Positions 1 through 11,600 of a DNA stretch of 64,000 bases are shown here, piece by piece. The stretch is taken from assembly GCF_030247195.1 (NCBI RefSeq), contig NC_080671.1, positions 197,704,676 to 197,768,675 of the forward strand, written 5' to 3'. How positions within the stretch are numbered: position 1 is the first letter of the stretch; every line of letters starts with the position of its first letter. The notes beneath the pieces were generated by a model, which saw only the letters and a list, made by a program, of their open reading frames with translations, made no database searches and had not been told where the DNA came from. A program made the position numbers and the translations under genes. This DNA is from Topomyia yanbarensis (Eukaryota > Arthropoda > Insecta > Diptera > Culicidae).

Positions 1-783
1 AGATCAACTATCTGTACAATGCATAAACTCTGATTGCAATCCTCGCTCATTTACTCGTACAATATGGAAAACTCGAACGAAACGTGTGCTGAATTACCCA
101 ATGCCTCACTACTAATTGTAACTGTTTCAATGGCAGTTACTTCAATTGAAGTGTACTCAGTATAGAGCAGATATGGACGACGATAAGTTAGAAGACACAT
201 TGTACTTACATCCCCCATTGAGAGTGGGGACTTTGGGAGACTTATTTTCCCGGATCTAATTCGTGGGTATTTTTGGGCTTTGATCCGTTATTTTTCATGA
301 AAGTTCATACCAATACAACGTATGTGCATTTTCAATAATATCATCACAAAAAGGTGTTCTCAGTTTTCACATGACATATTTGAGCATATGTTTTATTCAA
401 AATTCAAAAGAAATACGAAGAGTTGAAATATCGCACGTGGAATGTCCTACCACCCAGTTAAGCCACATATTTTTCTGAGATAGCCATGAATTTCCTTTAT
501 TATAGTGTATATACAAGCTTTGAATAGAACTGAATTAAATTTGAGTTGATGTAGTTTTCGATGGTCACCTGTCTGCCCATAGTGCAACGTTTCGAAATAC
601 CTATTTCACCTTGAAAATAGTTATAGTTTTCCCATAAGGCAAATATTTTGCAAATTTTCTCAGGATTACAAATATTTTATTTGACATGTAGGATGTATTA
701 TTAAACTTGTTTCCACACAACTTACAAATGGATTGAGAAATAACAAGATATATGTGAGTCGTGACAGTTGTCATGAACACGAA

Positions 784-786
<3 letters not shown>

Positions 787-833
<47 letters not shown>
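787..833. repeat. (AG)n microsatellite
   Basis: An uninterrupted run of about 23 AG dinucleotides is visible. Confidence 0.95.
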
Positions 834-838
<5 letters not shown>

Positions 839-1736
839 TGAGATAGAGATAGGGGAAGGCATGTGAGGAATGGTAAATGATGGTTAATGCCGAGACCTTA
901 TTTCTATAGGTATATTATGCGATATATTGATTCCTTACATCCTTATTATAAATAATGTAAGTAGTAATTTTTGCGCCATAACTAATATAATCTAAATCTT
1001 GCAAAGAGCTAAATTTTTGCTAGAGTTTTGAGATTCAAAAATACAGTTTCTTTCGGTAATGCCACGAGTAAAGTCTTTTATCTCACTACTAGGTGAATTA
1101 CTTGATAATCTGTTTATTAATATACCATCCAACATTTACTTCACGATTGAACGCAATGCCTGATCCAAGGGATAAATACATGAACTCTAGAAAAAATTTC
1201 ACTACGAACACATTATTTTGTTTTTGAAGTGAACTTCCCATATTGATTTTTGAGAAATAGTTCAGTTATTATAGAGGTAATTCACAAGATGTTTTCAAAA
1301 TCGAATTCCTTGAATCACGTAGATGTGTTTTCATACCCCGATATTCAAAATCGGTTCAGTTTTGCCCCTAAAACACCAGTAAAGCAATACTCTGTATGAA
1401 ACGGTCTCCTTTTTAATTAGTGAAATTTGGTAAGCGAGAAATAGAAATACAAAATGTTTAATATCTCCGTCGCTCGTGAATAGATTTCGACAATCTATAG
1501 CTTGATAGAAAGGTATTTTTACAAGGTTTCTAACTGTGTACAAGTTGATGAACATTGTTGCTTTATTCGAAAGTTATTTACTAAAAACCTGCAATGTTTT
1601 GACAAAATGGCCCATATCCCAAAAAGTAAACAACATATCGAAAAACAAAAATAATAGTGTCAAATGGGCACGTTAGGCCTTTCATTTGAAACTAGTTTCA
1701 TTAAGATCGGTGCTGAGATAATTACATGACATTTTG

Positions 1737-1749
<13 letters not shown>

Positions 1750-1772
<23 letters not shown>

Positions 1773-1773
1773 C
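1750..1773. repeat. (CA)n microsatellite
   Basis: About 12 CA units preceded by CATA repeats. It directly precedes a retroposon-like 3' end, the same arrangement as at 55375-55440 and 58490-58530. Confidence 0.9.
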
Positions 1774-1902
1774 ATACAGACATTGTCTCAATTTGTCGAG
1801 CTGAGTCGATTGGTATATGAAACTCGGCCCTCCGGACCTCGGAAAAAGTTTTCAAAGTTTGAGCGAATCCTATACATTTCTTTTGTAAGAAATGTAAAAC
1901 GT

Positions 1903-2100
1903 TCAAAATACATTTTTTTAATAAATCTGTTATATTATTCGGAAAAAAATGGTTAATTTAAAGCGGCATTGAGTTGTTTGATTCTTAAATCAAGCTCCTG
2001 TTCATAAATGGGAATATAAAGTACGAGGTAATTTTTCAGACGCCATTTTCTCAACATGAGCATATTGTATATAATGCCTTATGAAATGTTGACGTCGATT
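1903..2100. repeat. Dispersed repeat, inverted copy at 48310-48512
   Basis: About 200 bp containing an 'ataaatctgttatattattcg' core and a 'gagcatattgtatataatgcc' segment. The reverse complement is present at about 48310-48512 with scattered differences. No coding potential is visible. Confidence 0.7.
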
Positions 2101-2139
2101 TATCGGTAGTCCCTATACACGCCACCGAAAAACTACCTA

Positions 2140-2392
2140 AAATTCAGTACTTTGGCTCAATCTCGTGGTATCGTGCAGGAGGGTAAAATTAGGAGTTTAA
2201 TTTACTTAAATTTAAGTTGAATTTACCTAATTTTGAGTATACCCCAAACAACTTAAAAGTACCTTACTGCACGGAAGACCGCGACTGAGTCGAATCTCTC
2301 GTTTTGTTTTTGACAACACTAATAAGTGCGAAAGCGACGCGCAGCTCAAAAGTACCTAAATTTAAGTTAAAAGAACTTATTCTGTAGGTTAT
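2140..2392. repeat. MITE-like repeat related to 20400-20770
   Basis: Short motifs such as 'cttaaatttaagttgaat', 'gacaacactaataagtgcg' and 'ttctgt(a/g)ggtt' occur in the same order here and at about 20430-20770. The two are diverged members of one non-coding family. Confidence 0.65.
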
Positions 2393-2521
2393 CTTACGGT
2401 TGCGTGTAGGATAGGATCAGCCAGCTCTGTCCCCTGTTTTTGAACCAATTCTGAACCAGCTCGTGATTGGACGAAAGTAACATTGGCAAACGTTCGGCTT
2501 GGAAACTAAAAGTACTAAAGG

Positions 2522-5500
2522 GTTGTATACCATTCCCCCGAAAGCCATTTCCCAGAAAACCATTCCCCAGAATTCCCTTCCCCAGAATGTACCATTCCCC
2601 AGAAAGACATTTCCCAGAATGTACCAATCCCTAGAAAACCATTATCCAGAATGCCCCATTCCCCAGAAAGTCATTCCCCAGAATGCCCCATTCCCCAGAA
2701 AAGTTATCGGTTCTATAGCCGCGTATAGAACAAGGGTAACTGAGCTTCAGGAATCGAATATATTGGCTTAAATGGCACGTTCCCCGTATGTAGTCTGTAT
2801 TTGATTCATGAACTGAGCTTATAGGCATCATATTGTACATGAGTGCTGTTCAAAAGCCATTTTTGGCGAAATATTCGGCTGATATACAGCCTACTCCCAC
2901 TTTTCTACCGCGCCTATGGAGGAATGTCAAAACAATTTGTGTACTGGTTGAGAAAAAAACAAAATGAAAATGGAGAAGTTGTTTTTCTTTCTTTCTATCT
3001 TTCATGATCTACTTTGACATACAGCGTTTGATTCAGGCTCGAACTTAAGCTTCTAGCTAGGATAGGATCCGCCAGCTGGCTTCTTCTTATATTTTACTAA
3101 TCCCTGTTGAAAACGACATACCCCCACTCGACCAATGTTGCCAAAATATTTGTTTTGTTTCGGTCGTATATTTGTTCTGATTAAAATATTCTATATTATG
3201 TACCAATTTCATGGAAAAATCAAAGATTTAGTCTTTATATCCGCATTTAAACGATCATAACGTTTTTTCCATCGGAATACAGCAAAACAAAATAATATAT
3301 ATTCGTTGTTGGACATTACGAAAAATATCTTCACGCCTCTTCATTTTTGTAAGTTGCTTTCTGAGTCAAGCAACCTCTGTCACAAGAATAATTTTCTCTG
3401 TTCGGATTTATTTTAAATATTCTAAAACTATTTTTCTGCAAGGTTTAATTTTTGTTTTGGAGGAATGTATAGGTTTTTACATGTGATTGTTTCGGAGAAA
3501 ACAGCAGTAGAAAATACACTCTCCTATTTACACCGATGATCGATTCAGTTGAAAACTGTACAATTCAACTGTATCGATAATACCAAAGGAAGAACAAGAA
3601 GCGACTTCCGGGATAACTTTCTCCCTGTTTGCTCAGTACTTCCAATTTACTCCGTACTGGAACAAAGACAATTTTTACATGATGTTCAAAATATTTTCAT
3701 ACTTACGCTACACAGCCTGTTGATTTCGAAAAGAGGCATTTCCGCATTACTCCGCACACAGAACAGAATCCACGATAACCGCGCTACCGGATCTCTCGGG
3801 AATTTCAGTTCTGGATAATATGTTTGATTTCGTCTGTCAAATAATGCCTGCACTTCATAATTACAGACGGATGTTATAGAAAGAAAGCGGTATCTCGAGA
3901 AAACAAAAAAATCAACACGGTTAACAATCGTCGTTTTATGTTTGATATCACAATATGACAACACTTCCAAGCAGCCCTTTGGTACTTTTAGTTTCCAAGC
4001 CGAAGGTTTGCCTATGTCACTTTCGTCCAATCACGAGCTGGTTCAGAATTGGTTCAAAAACAGAAGACAGAGCTGGCGGATCCTATCCTAGGCTTCTAGA
4101 AGCTATGGGATAAAGTTATTCCAGTGCGCTTGCTATTTAATTCATTTGGGCATTTGGTTATATGAATGATATTAAATCGAACGATTTTGATTAGAAGCTG
4201 ATTTCACTCACTAACGAACAAAAGCACGGTTTTGAGAGTATTTTTTTTTTAAATTACCTCCTTTCCTACACAAAACTAAAATTTATTCATCGCAGTTTCC
4301 TATCATTTTATGGCTCAAAGATTTGATTCCCTTTAATTTGTTTATGACTCCTAAGCCGATAAGCTTTTTTGTGCTCACAAATATTTGTTTTGATTTGGAC
4401 TTCATTGTTTTTGATTAATAGAAATGTCAACCATTAACGGCGTTATAACGGCATTGCTGACTACCGCTTGCGGCTTACAACTACATGGTTTTTAGGCTCT
4501 AAAGTATAGCTTCATATACCCATATACGGTCTAATTTAATGCTTAATGTTCGTAATGCTTATAAACATTCGCAAAGCTTCAATAAAACTTATAAACATTT
4601 GCAAAGCTGATATACAGCTTATAAACATTTTTGAAGCCCATATAAAGCTTATAAACATTGGACAGCTCTTATATAGTCAATATGCTGCTTACTTTAGTGC
4701 TTAGTGGTTTGCTGGGTCATTATTTGTGGTTATGCCAAAGGTTTACGCATACCTAATTAAAGGAACTTATGCGGTGTTAAGCTGCTGAGGATGTGCCGTC
4801 GAAAGCGGCGGCCTCTTGCAAGTAATCCTGTTATCCTCACGTATAACCGGTTTACTCGAACATAGGACTTGATTCCTTCTTTCAAACATGAGCAGTTCTT
4901 TGAATTTGTACGCCAAGTAACTGTTGCACGCAAACTTGTGATCTTTTCGTCTGCCCGGTTTATTCAAACATAACAGGTTGCACTAAATACATTTGAAGGT
5001 ATTTTCATACCTTACGCCAAATGGTACTTATACCACAGAGTTACAGACATAATACTCGACAACAATTATTCGTCAATGTTACCGATCATTTTGAATTTAA
5101 TATATTACTAGTTGGGACTGTTATCGCATTTCCGATTATGGCGCCACTGACATATGCACAAGTATACGGGAGATATACCAATTGCTCCTGGGCCTGAGGG
5201 TTGAATAATTTGTAAATGAGTGGTTGGAACCGTGTATAAAAGGTGTAGCTAGTGTTTTGGCCGAATTGGTGCAACGACATTTTTGCGAGGAGCCGCCGGT
5301 TTCGACGGCTTATCCGTACCAGCTTAACATCGTGCATCATGCATCAGTACCTTGATTTAGGTAATGTAGAAAGTTTTGATTTCGCCAAATAACCTTACTT
5401 ACATAACACTGTTTCATTCTTTTGGATCCTAGGAAGGGGGCTACCGCTTTCTATGGTTGTTGTTAAATGGCACTGAAAAACACACCTGTACTGTATTTTG

Positions 5501-5853
5501 CGATTTGTCCTATAAAGTAAATTTGACACGAGATTTTGATGTTCAGACGCTTTTTAGTTGGACAATGGTCCGACCAGTGGAGGTCCAATTAAAAAGCAGT
5601 CCAGTTAAAAAGTGTCCAACCAGCGAATCACGACTGTAGTACGTTTGAAAAGATCAAATCAATAAAAAAAAGTTAAACTTTTCTGGGGAATGACTTTCTG
5701 GGAGATGGTGCATTCTGGGGTATGGAACTCTGGGGAATGGTACATTCTGGGAAATGACTTTCTGGGGAATAGTATATTCTGGGGGATGATATTCGGGGGG
5801 TGGAATTCTGGGGAATGGCTTTCTGGGGAATGATTTTCGGGGGAATAGTATAC
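2522..5853. repeat. Inverted pair of CATTCCCCAGAA-type repeat arrays (possible foldback element)
   Basis: The left array (about 2522-2705) is made of degenerate 'cattccccagaa' units starting with TTGTATACCATTCCCCCG. The right array (about 5676-5853) is its reverse complement and ends with CGGGGGAATAGTATACAA. Each arm is about 180 bp and they are 3 kb apart. Subrepeated arms in inverted orientation are typical of foldback transposons. The flanks share only 'gtactaa', so a target duplication is suggestive at best. Confidence 0.5.
3057..4091. mobile_element. 1,035-bp non-autonomous TIR transposon, intact ends, 8-bp TSD
   Basis: The element starts CTAGGATAGGATCCGCC and ends with the exact reverse complement; the perfect terminal inverted repeat is 21 bp. 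GCTTCTAG is directly duplicated at 3049-3056 and 4092-4099. An 8-bp TSD fits hAT-like or P-like transposition, but no transposase is encoded. Open frames inside (for example about 3549-3818 plus, 3686-4030 minus) resemble no known protein and recur only with other copies of the element. Confidence 0.9.
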
Positions 5854-6396
5854 AATCGTACTAACAGAAAAGATTGATCTTGTGAATGCTCGACTCAGAA
5901 AGCAACTTACAAAAATGAAGAGCATGGAAATATTCCGATGGAAAAAAACCGTAATGATCATTTAAATACGGATATAAAGACTAAGTTTTGGACACGACTG
6001 TAACAAAACAAATATTTTGGCAACATTGGTCGAGTGGGGGTGTGTCGTTTTCAGCAGGGATTAGCAAAATATAAGAAGTCAGCTGGCGGATCCTATCATA
6101 GATCTGATCCAAAAAAGTACTCGTAGAATAGAACTGCATCTCAGCATTGCGGTCGATCTGTTTTAGTCGGTGATGTAAAATAGAACATACCATATAGAAT
6201 AGATCAGCATTGCGAACAGCCTTACGACTCATTTTACGACTTTCCAACCAGCCAGGATTCTGACCGAATTTACTGGAAGCCACCGATTTGAAGCATATGA
6301 ACACAAAAATTTAAAAAATCGCTTGTCTTTCATATTTTTATAAACAATAATATCGTCCGCGGGCTTTAATGCAGAAATCAAAATAAACAAGCTATG
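4100..6396. other. Repeat-derived intergenic DNA
   Basis: No gene seen. At 4840-4990 is a diverged fragment of the repeat that forms the foldback arms at 56.8-57.7 kb (shared 'tttcaaacatgagcagttctttgaat'). At 5087-5190 is a segment whose reverse complement recurs at about 13920-14020. At 5570-5640 is a sequence ending AACCAGCGAATCACGACTGTA, a terminus shared with 63389-63425. The stretch 6102-6396 shows nothing recognisable apart from lying 3' of Mat1. Confidence 0.55.
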
Positions 6397-7392
6397 CTAA
6401 CAGCCATGATACAATCCAACTAAAGCATCCTGGATTGCTCGTAAGCATGAAATGTGTGTATTGAATCCTCCTGCTTGCTCGGCTAACGTTTGTGGTCTAA
6501 AATGGTTTTTGTAATTAGTACTGTTAACAGAGAACAATATAGCATATTACCTTATAAAAGCTATGTAACCATTGTTCTGAATATCGGCCATAGACGGAGG
6601 AATTGGTCCTTCCTTAGGGAATATTTGCGGCTGATAAGTATAACAGGGACCTTCTTCAACTTTTGGTACCGGAAGAAATCCATGCTGCGACTGAAACTTG
6701 ATACCGGTAGAGAAATGAGTTTGTTTGGGTGGCGGAGGAGCCAACGGCTTCGGTAGAGGAAATTGCTGTTGCTTTTCAGCTCGCTGTGCAAATTTATCCA
6801 CGATTGCGCTGGCATCGTCATAACTAGCCATCAACGAATCAATCAAATCCTCTTTATTCTTTGCCTTTTGCTTACGCATTTCTAGTTCAATCATTGTCAG
6901 CTCTTTCTTACGTTGCTCAGACTCCTCTTTTTCAATTTCAATCAGCTGCTCCAGCTCAAGCTCATCCTTGCTAAGTTTAGTTTTATTCTTGAGAATTATA
7001 TCCCGATTCTCTTTTTTGTACTGTTCAATGCGCTTGTTAGTATTGATGATGTCGATGTTATTGCACAAATTAAACACAATTTCCTCGATCATTTCCAAAT
7101 AATTGTTGAATTCATCCAGCGAGTTAAAATCATCTTCTTTTTTGTTGAAATCCTTTAAGATCCTTTTTCGAATTTGGATCTCTTTGTCTACTTTGGAATC
7201 CTCAAACAGTTGCACTCGAAAGTTGCTACGACGCAATGCTACATTACACTCGGGACACGAGCCGGATCCTTTTAGAAACAGTAGCTCGACACAACTTTCG
7301 CACAATGTATGACCGCAAACGTTTACCATTAACTTAAGCGATGGATTCCGATACTTCGTTGTTTTACAGCGTGGACAGCCTTGGTCATCCAT
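6397..7392 (-). CDS. Mat1: CDK-activating kinase assembly factor MAT1 (TFIIH/CAK subunit)
   Basis: Two coding exons: 7392-6551 and 6496-6397, separated by a 54-bp intron (donor GTAATA, acceptor TTTTAG). The joined frame is 313 aa, close to the roughly 309 aa of animal MAT1. Residues 6-49 form a C3HC4 RING finger (C6, C9, C26, H28, C31, C34, C46, C49). Residues about 95-205 are Lys/Glu-rich coiled coil, followed by a proline-rich linker (PPPPK). The C-terminal exon supplies the conserved AGGF...CLRAIQDAL stretch that precedes the end of MAT1 proteins; without splicing the frame would stop shortly after NNGYIAFIR. In other animals MAT1 bridges CDK7 and cyclin H, activates the kinase, and anchors CAK to the TFIIH core in the nucleus. 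The start is the only Met before the RING cysteines. A hAT-type MITE lies 101 bp upstream. Confidence 0.95.
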
Positions 7393-7493
7393 TGTTCAAA
7401 AAAAATTTGCTTGAAAATAAAATGATATCGGCAATCGATATAACCGTTTTATAGATTTTCGGTACTTTGTTTTTATTAATGTGACGTGTAGCC

Positions 7494-8198
7494 CAGAGTG
7501 TATGTAAGGAGAGTGAAGACAACTGTCATGATTATCCGTCAGTGATATTCCAAACGAACAAACCAGAGTGTATGTAAGGAGAGTGAAGACAACTGTCATG
7601 ATTATCCGTCAGTGATATTCCAAACGAACAAACGACCTATCAAAATATATGAATTTGACTCGTTTGGAATGACACTGACAAATAATAATTGTTCCAATTT
7701 TGACAGCGTCGTCACTCTCCTTATATGCACTCAGGAACAAACGACCTATCAAAATATATGAATTTGACTCGTTTGGAATGACACTGACAAATAATAATTG
7801 TTCCAATTTTGACAGCGTCGTCACTCTCCTTATATTATTTTCCTTATATGCACTCAGGAACAAACGACCTATCAAAATATATGAATTTGACTCGTTTGGA
7901 ATGACACTGACAAATAATAATTGTTCCAATTTTGACAGCGTCGTCACTCTCCTTATATTATTTTCCTTATATGCACTCAGGAACAAACGACCTATCAAAA
8001 TATATGAATTTGACTCGTTTGGAATGACACTGACAAATAATAATTGTTCCAATTTTGACAGCGTCGTCACTCTCCTTATATGCACTCAGGAACAAACGAC
8101 CTATCAAAATATATGAATTTGACTCGTTTGGAATGACACTGACAAATAATAATTGTTCCAATTTTGACAGCGTCGTCACTCTCCTTATATGCACTCAG
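7494..8198. mobile_element. hAT-type MITE expanded into an internal tandem array
   Basis: Ends are CAGAGTGTATGTAAGGAG and its imperfect inverted partner ending TATATGCACTCAG. GTGTAGCC is directly duplicated at 7486-7493 and 8199-8206. The unexpanded form of the same MITE is 171 bp (46829-46999). Here the left module (about 69 bp) occurs twice and the right module (about 110-124 bp, starting GAACAAACGACC) about five times, two of them with an extra TATTATTTTCCT insert. The long open frames on both strands (7609-8085 and 7700-8116) are by-products of the tandem repeat, not genes. Confidence 0.92.
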
Positions 8199-8206
8199 GT
8201 GTAGCC

Positions 8207-8682
8207 ATAATCCAAAACACACTTGAAAAACAAACAACTTGACTCAGTCTGTGCTACACCGAGATAAAATAACTACCGAAATTCATAAGAACTACTTATG
8301 ACTTTACGCCACAAGTTTCCAATACGGAAATCATAAGTTTTACTTATGACTGAAAGAAAAATTGGCCATTTAGTCCCTATCGAATAAGTGGTACTTATGA
8401 AATTTTTAAGACATTCTTCAGAGGTTCATACGATATACCTACGTAAAGCATTGAAATGCATTATGAATTTTATACACGCTCAAAAAAAAGTAAACGTTAT
8501 GTCTATTGATTCTACACATAGATTTTTGCAATTAACGGAGGCATATAGACACTATTTGCTGGCACATAAACCCAATGTGTGTATTTACAAGAAATATTGA
8601 TCTTACATTCACATTTCATAACTATTTGGCGCATAAAACCCCATTCTATAACAATATGCACATATAACTTATGTGTGTGCAT
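8207..8682. other. Intergenic repeat-like DNA
   Basis: No gene seen. It contains several CATAAG/CTTATG motifs. The start near 8251 (GTGCTACACCGAG) is loosely similar to the reverse complement of about 20335-20385, so both may be ends of an old TIR element. Confidence 0.4.
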
Positions 8683-11600
8683 CGAGGGGAACGTCACTTC
8701 TGAATGATTGTTATATTTGTCTCAATTCTGCACGAATTTTGCTTGGTTCGAATAATTTTGGGTCATTCCAATCAATTTCCTATTAATTCGAGTTCATTCC
8801 AAGAGCTTTCAAATATTTTTCGACAAATCCGAGCAAATCAATAAAATTTCAGATCATCTTTGCTCGAATTCTAATTAATTCACATCATCTGGCACCATTG
8901 CACATTTTAATCTCGATTAGTTTTATAGTTCTGGCAACAATGTCTGCATTTGTTTTGATTTGGTCGAGTAGTTCATCGTAATTAATCAACCATTCGATAG
9001 TCGTAAATTTCAAAAGCTCTCGTTTTCGCTAAATGTTTGTGCCGGCATCAGGAATAGAATGTACAAGATCTATGCTAGCTGGAATTTACCAAATGTGCTG
9101 TGGAACATGTTTTATGATGGTACTCGGACGGGAGCTGTTGTGTCGGATCGTGGAAGGCAATGATTGAAACACCAACGAATTTTTCTCTTTTTTCTGCTAT
9201 GAAGCATGAGTGATATACTATAAATACAAGCATTTCTACAGTTTGAACAAGTGTGAGCCAAACGTTAAGAGGCGGTACTGGCGTAAATCGTCGAAACATG
9301 CATAAAACGTATGCTCGCATCGCTGTTTCATTTACCATCCGTGTATTGCAGAAAACATTGGCATTAATTGGCATATGCTATGGAAAGGATTTGTTTCCAG
9401 TTGCTCGGCGTTTGATAGAACCTAAACCTTTATTGCTTCTGCTCATCCACATCATACATAGGTTCAGAAATGTGATTTCAGTGATTGACGACACATAATA
9501 AGTCAAGGAAGGGAAGTAAGGACTAGGGACGCCAAAAACTGCCGGGTAAATCATCTTAAGAAGTAGTTCAGTATTATTGAATTGTCAATTGCATTTACAA
9601 CGTAACCGACCAATTTGCCAAATCTGTCGGCGTCCACGTTCGGTGTCTGGAGCGATAGTTCATTGTCGTAATTGGTGGAGAAATGAAAAGAAATTTGTTT
9701 GATGTGGATAGATCGAATAGAGAATAAAAAACTACACAAAATTTCAACATATGTATTGATTAAATATTTTGTTCGTCAATGTTTCGTTCCTGTAATTGGT
9801 ATATAACAAGTGATCTAATGTATTGCGATGTACTTAAACTGTAGAATATGTTGTAGCCATTACTTTCTGGTTTTTCCAGGTGAGACAGATATTGTTGTGT
9901 ATCAATAATGAGTTCGCTGCTTTCTTCGTTTAGTTCAAGAGTAATATTTTCAGACAGAATAACCGTAAAGTAGCTTCCGACAACACCAACGCCTTTCGCT
10001 GAACTATCTGAAGGTGGATGTACATATGCTTCGTCTAGTGTGTAGGCTGTTCGTTTTCCGGATAAATATCGAAATCCGTATATTTTCACCACATTCACAC
10101 TTTCATTGCATTTCAACACAATCCATTCTCCGCAGCGCATAGTAGTTAGAACTTTATTTTGCTCGCGTATTGCTATTTTATTGCTTACTGGCATTTCTCG
10201 GAAACGATACGATCGATCACTTGAGCATCGTTGAGTTCCATTGGTAATCATCCATAAGAACGTACTTTTCTTTACGTGTATTACCTTTCCGTTTTTATTT
10301 CTAATGGCGAATGTATGTCTTGTTGAGCATTTTGAATCTTTCAGATTCAACTCTTGCCCTGTGTTATGAAGCAGTTCTTCTGCCTCGCAAATGTTTGCAT
10401 CTAGTGAATCTATGTGCATCTCAAAATGTTCGTTAGTGTCAATGGAGACAAACTCGAACTGCGCCGGTTTCGTCTGTGACTGTCGTAATGAAACGGAATC
10501 GGAGAAATCGATGTTCGCTTGTTCTATCCCAAGACTGATAAGTGTTTCATATGCACATTCTCTGGCTCTCTTAATAGTGGATAAGATTTCCTCTTCTGGT
10601 GGCATTTCGAAGATCGTGCGGTTGTTATTTTTTGTAGTCTTGGAAATGAAAAGTCTTCGTTTCTACTATACATGATATCTTGCTTTGCTTGTATGCGATT
10701 CAGTCTAGATTGAAAACTTTTCATTGTAAAATTAACCACTGTTGACTCTGTTGTTGAAAACGATCGCGCTGCACGGAAGAAACTTTCGCATGTCTGACTT
10801 TGCAGAAGTGATGGTATATAGTTTATGTTTTCATTTCTACAGATGCTGATATATTTTACTAGGCTGTGTGCATTGAGTTCTAAGCACCAATACGTATTAC
10901 TGGTAATACAGTGTTGAATAGTATTAAACTTATACAAGCACCATCGTCTCCAGGCCCTTATTATAAACAGTGTGTACCTACAAAAATATATTAAATCACA
11001 TTACAAATTTAACTAATTTCTGTGAATACAATCATTAAAGCTCCATCCCAAAGATTTCAATATTAAAGTGATGAAAAAATGGTTCATTATTTATAGCAGA
11101 ATTTCAGGAGGCAGTTCGAGATATATTTTACTTTGTGAAAACCGACAATTACCAGCATTTGAAAACAGCATCCGTAGGTGATACAGACGAGTCCATAAAT
11201 GCACACATGAATGATCGCATCATCGTTAAATACAGAACAGTTGCTTGGCTTGCTGCAACGGATTGTTTCATCCAGTGAAGTACAGCTGGTTTAGTAATTT
11301 TTAGAACTGGTTGGAATTTCATCTTGTCGTCTTCATTCAAATCACCCAATGACAATCCATGTTTATCTTTTGACACCGTACGAATAAGATCTTCGAGGTG
11401 CGTACGAGTAATTTGATGCTTACCTACAAATAGATGCTTTTGTATTTATAGATATAGCGTCTTTAGTTATTACAATACATACCAATAATAAGCTGTTTGT
11501 CACGCCGCATTAACCTAGTCCTGAACTTGTTGATCGTATGCGTGGGATCTTGCACGCAAATATCATCGGTGTTGCATGATGCGACGAAACTTTCTCCATA

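Larger units (their letters stand above)
1..1902. other. Intergenic DNA without a recognisable gene
   Basis: AT-rich sequence with only short open frames that match nothing I recognise. It contains an (AG)n run near 787-833 and a (CA)n run near 1750-1773. Around 1790-1950 is a segment beginning with a GAGCTGAGTCGA-type motif and a GGCCCTCCGGACCTCGG-like motif; related sequence recurs near 55440, 58530 and 59165, so this is probably the 3' end of a dispersed retroposon. Confidence 0.6.
2406..6101 (-). mobile_element. Broken copy of the CTAGGATAGG element, opened by other insertions
   Basis: The left end (about 2406-2525) is the reverse complement of the right end of the intact element at 3057-4091. 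The right end (about 5937-6101) is the reverse complement of that element's left end. The two ends are therefore in the orientation expected of one minus-strand copy whose interior was replaced or separated by later insertions, including the intact copy. I could not find a matching target duplication: the flanks near 2399 and 6102 differ. It may instead be a rearrangement product. Confidence 0.5.

Noticed and set aside
3549..4030. Overlapping 89- and 114-aa frames, recurring near 37000 and 46400
   Set aside because: They occur only within copies of the non-autonomous CTAGGATAGG element, overlap on opposite strands, and lack recognisable domains.
7609..8116. Long repetitive open frames on both strands upstream of Mat1
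   Set aside because: They are generated by a tandem array of a non-coding MITE whose unit length leaves frames open; both strands are open at once and no protein similarity is apparent.
7486..8206. CRISPR-like direct repeats
   Set aside because: The units are adjacent without unique spacers, bounded by MITE termini and a TSD, in a eukaryotic genome.
9253..9498. 81-aa frame in the low-coordinate end of the transposon
   Set aside because: Overlaps an opposite-strand frame of similar size, has no recognisable motif, and lies in the non-coding subterminal region in both copies.
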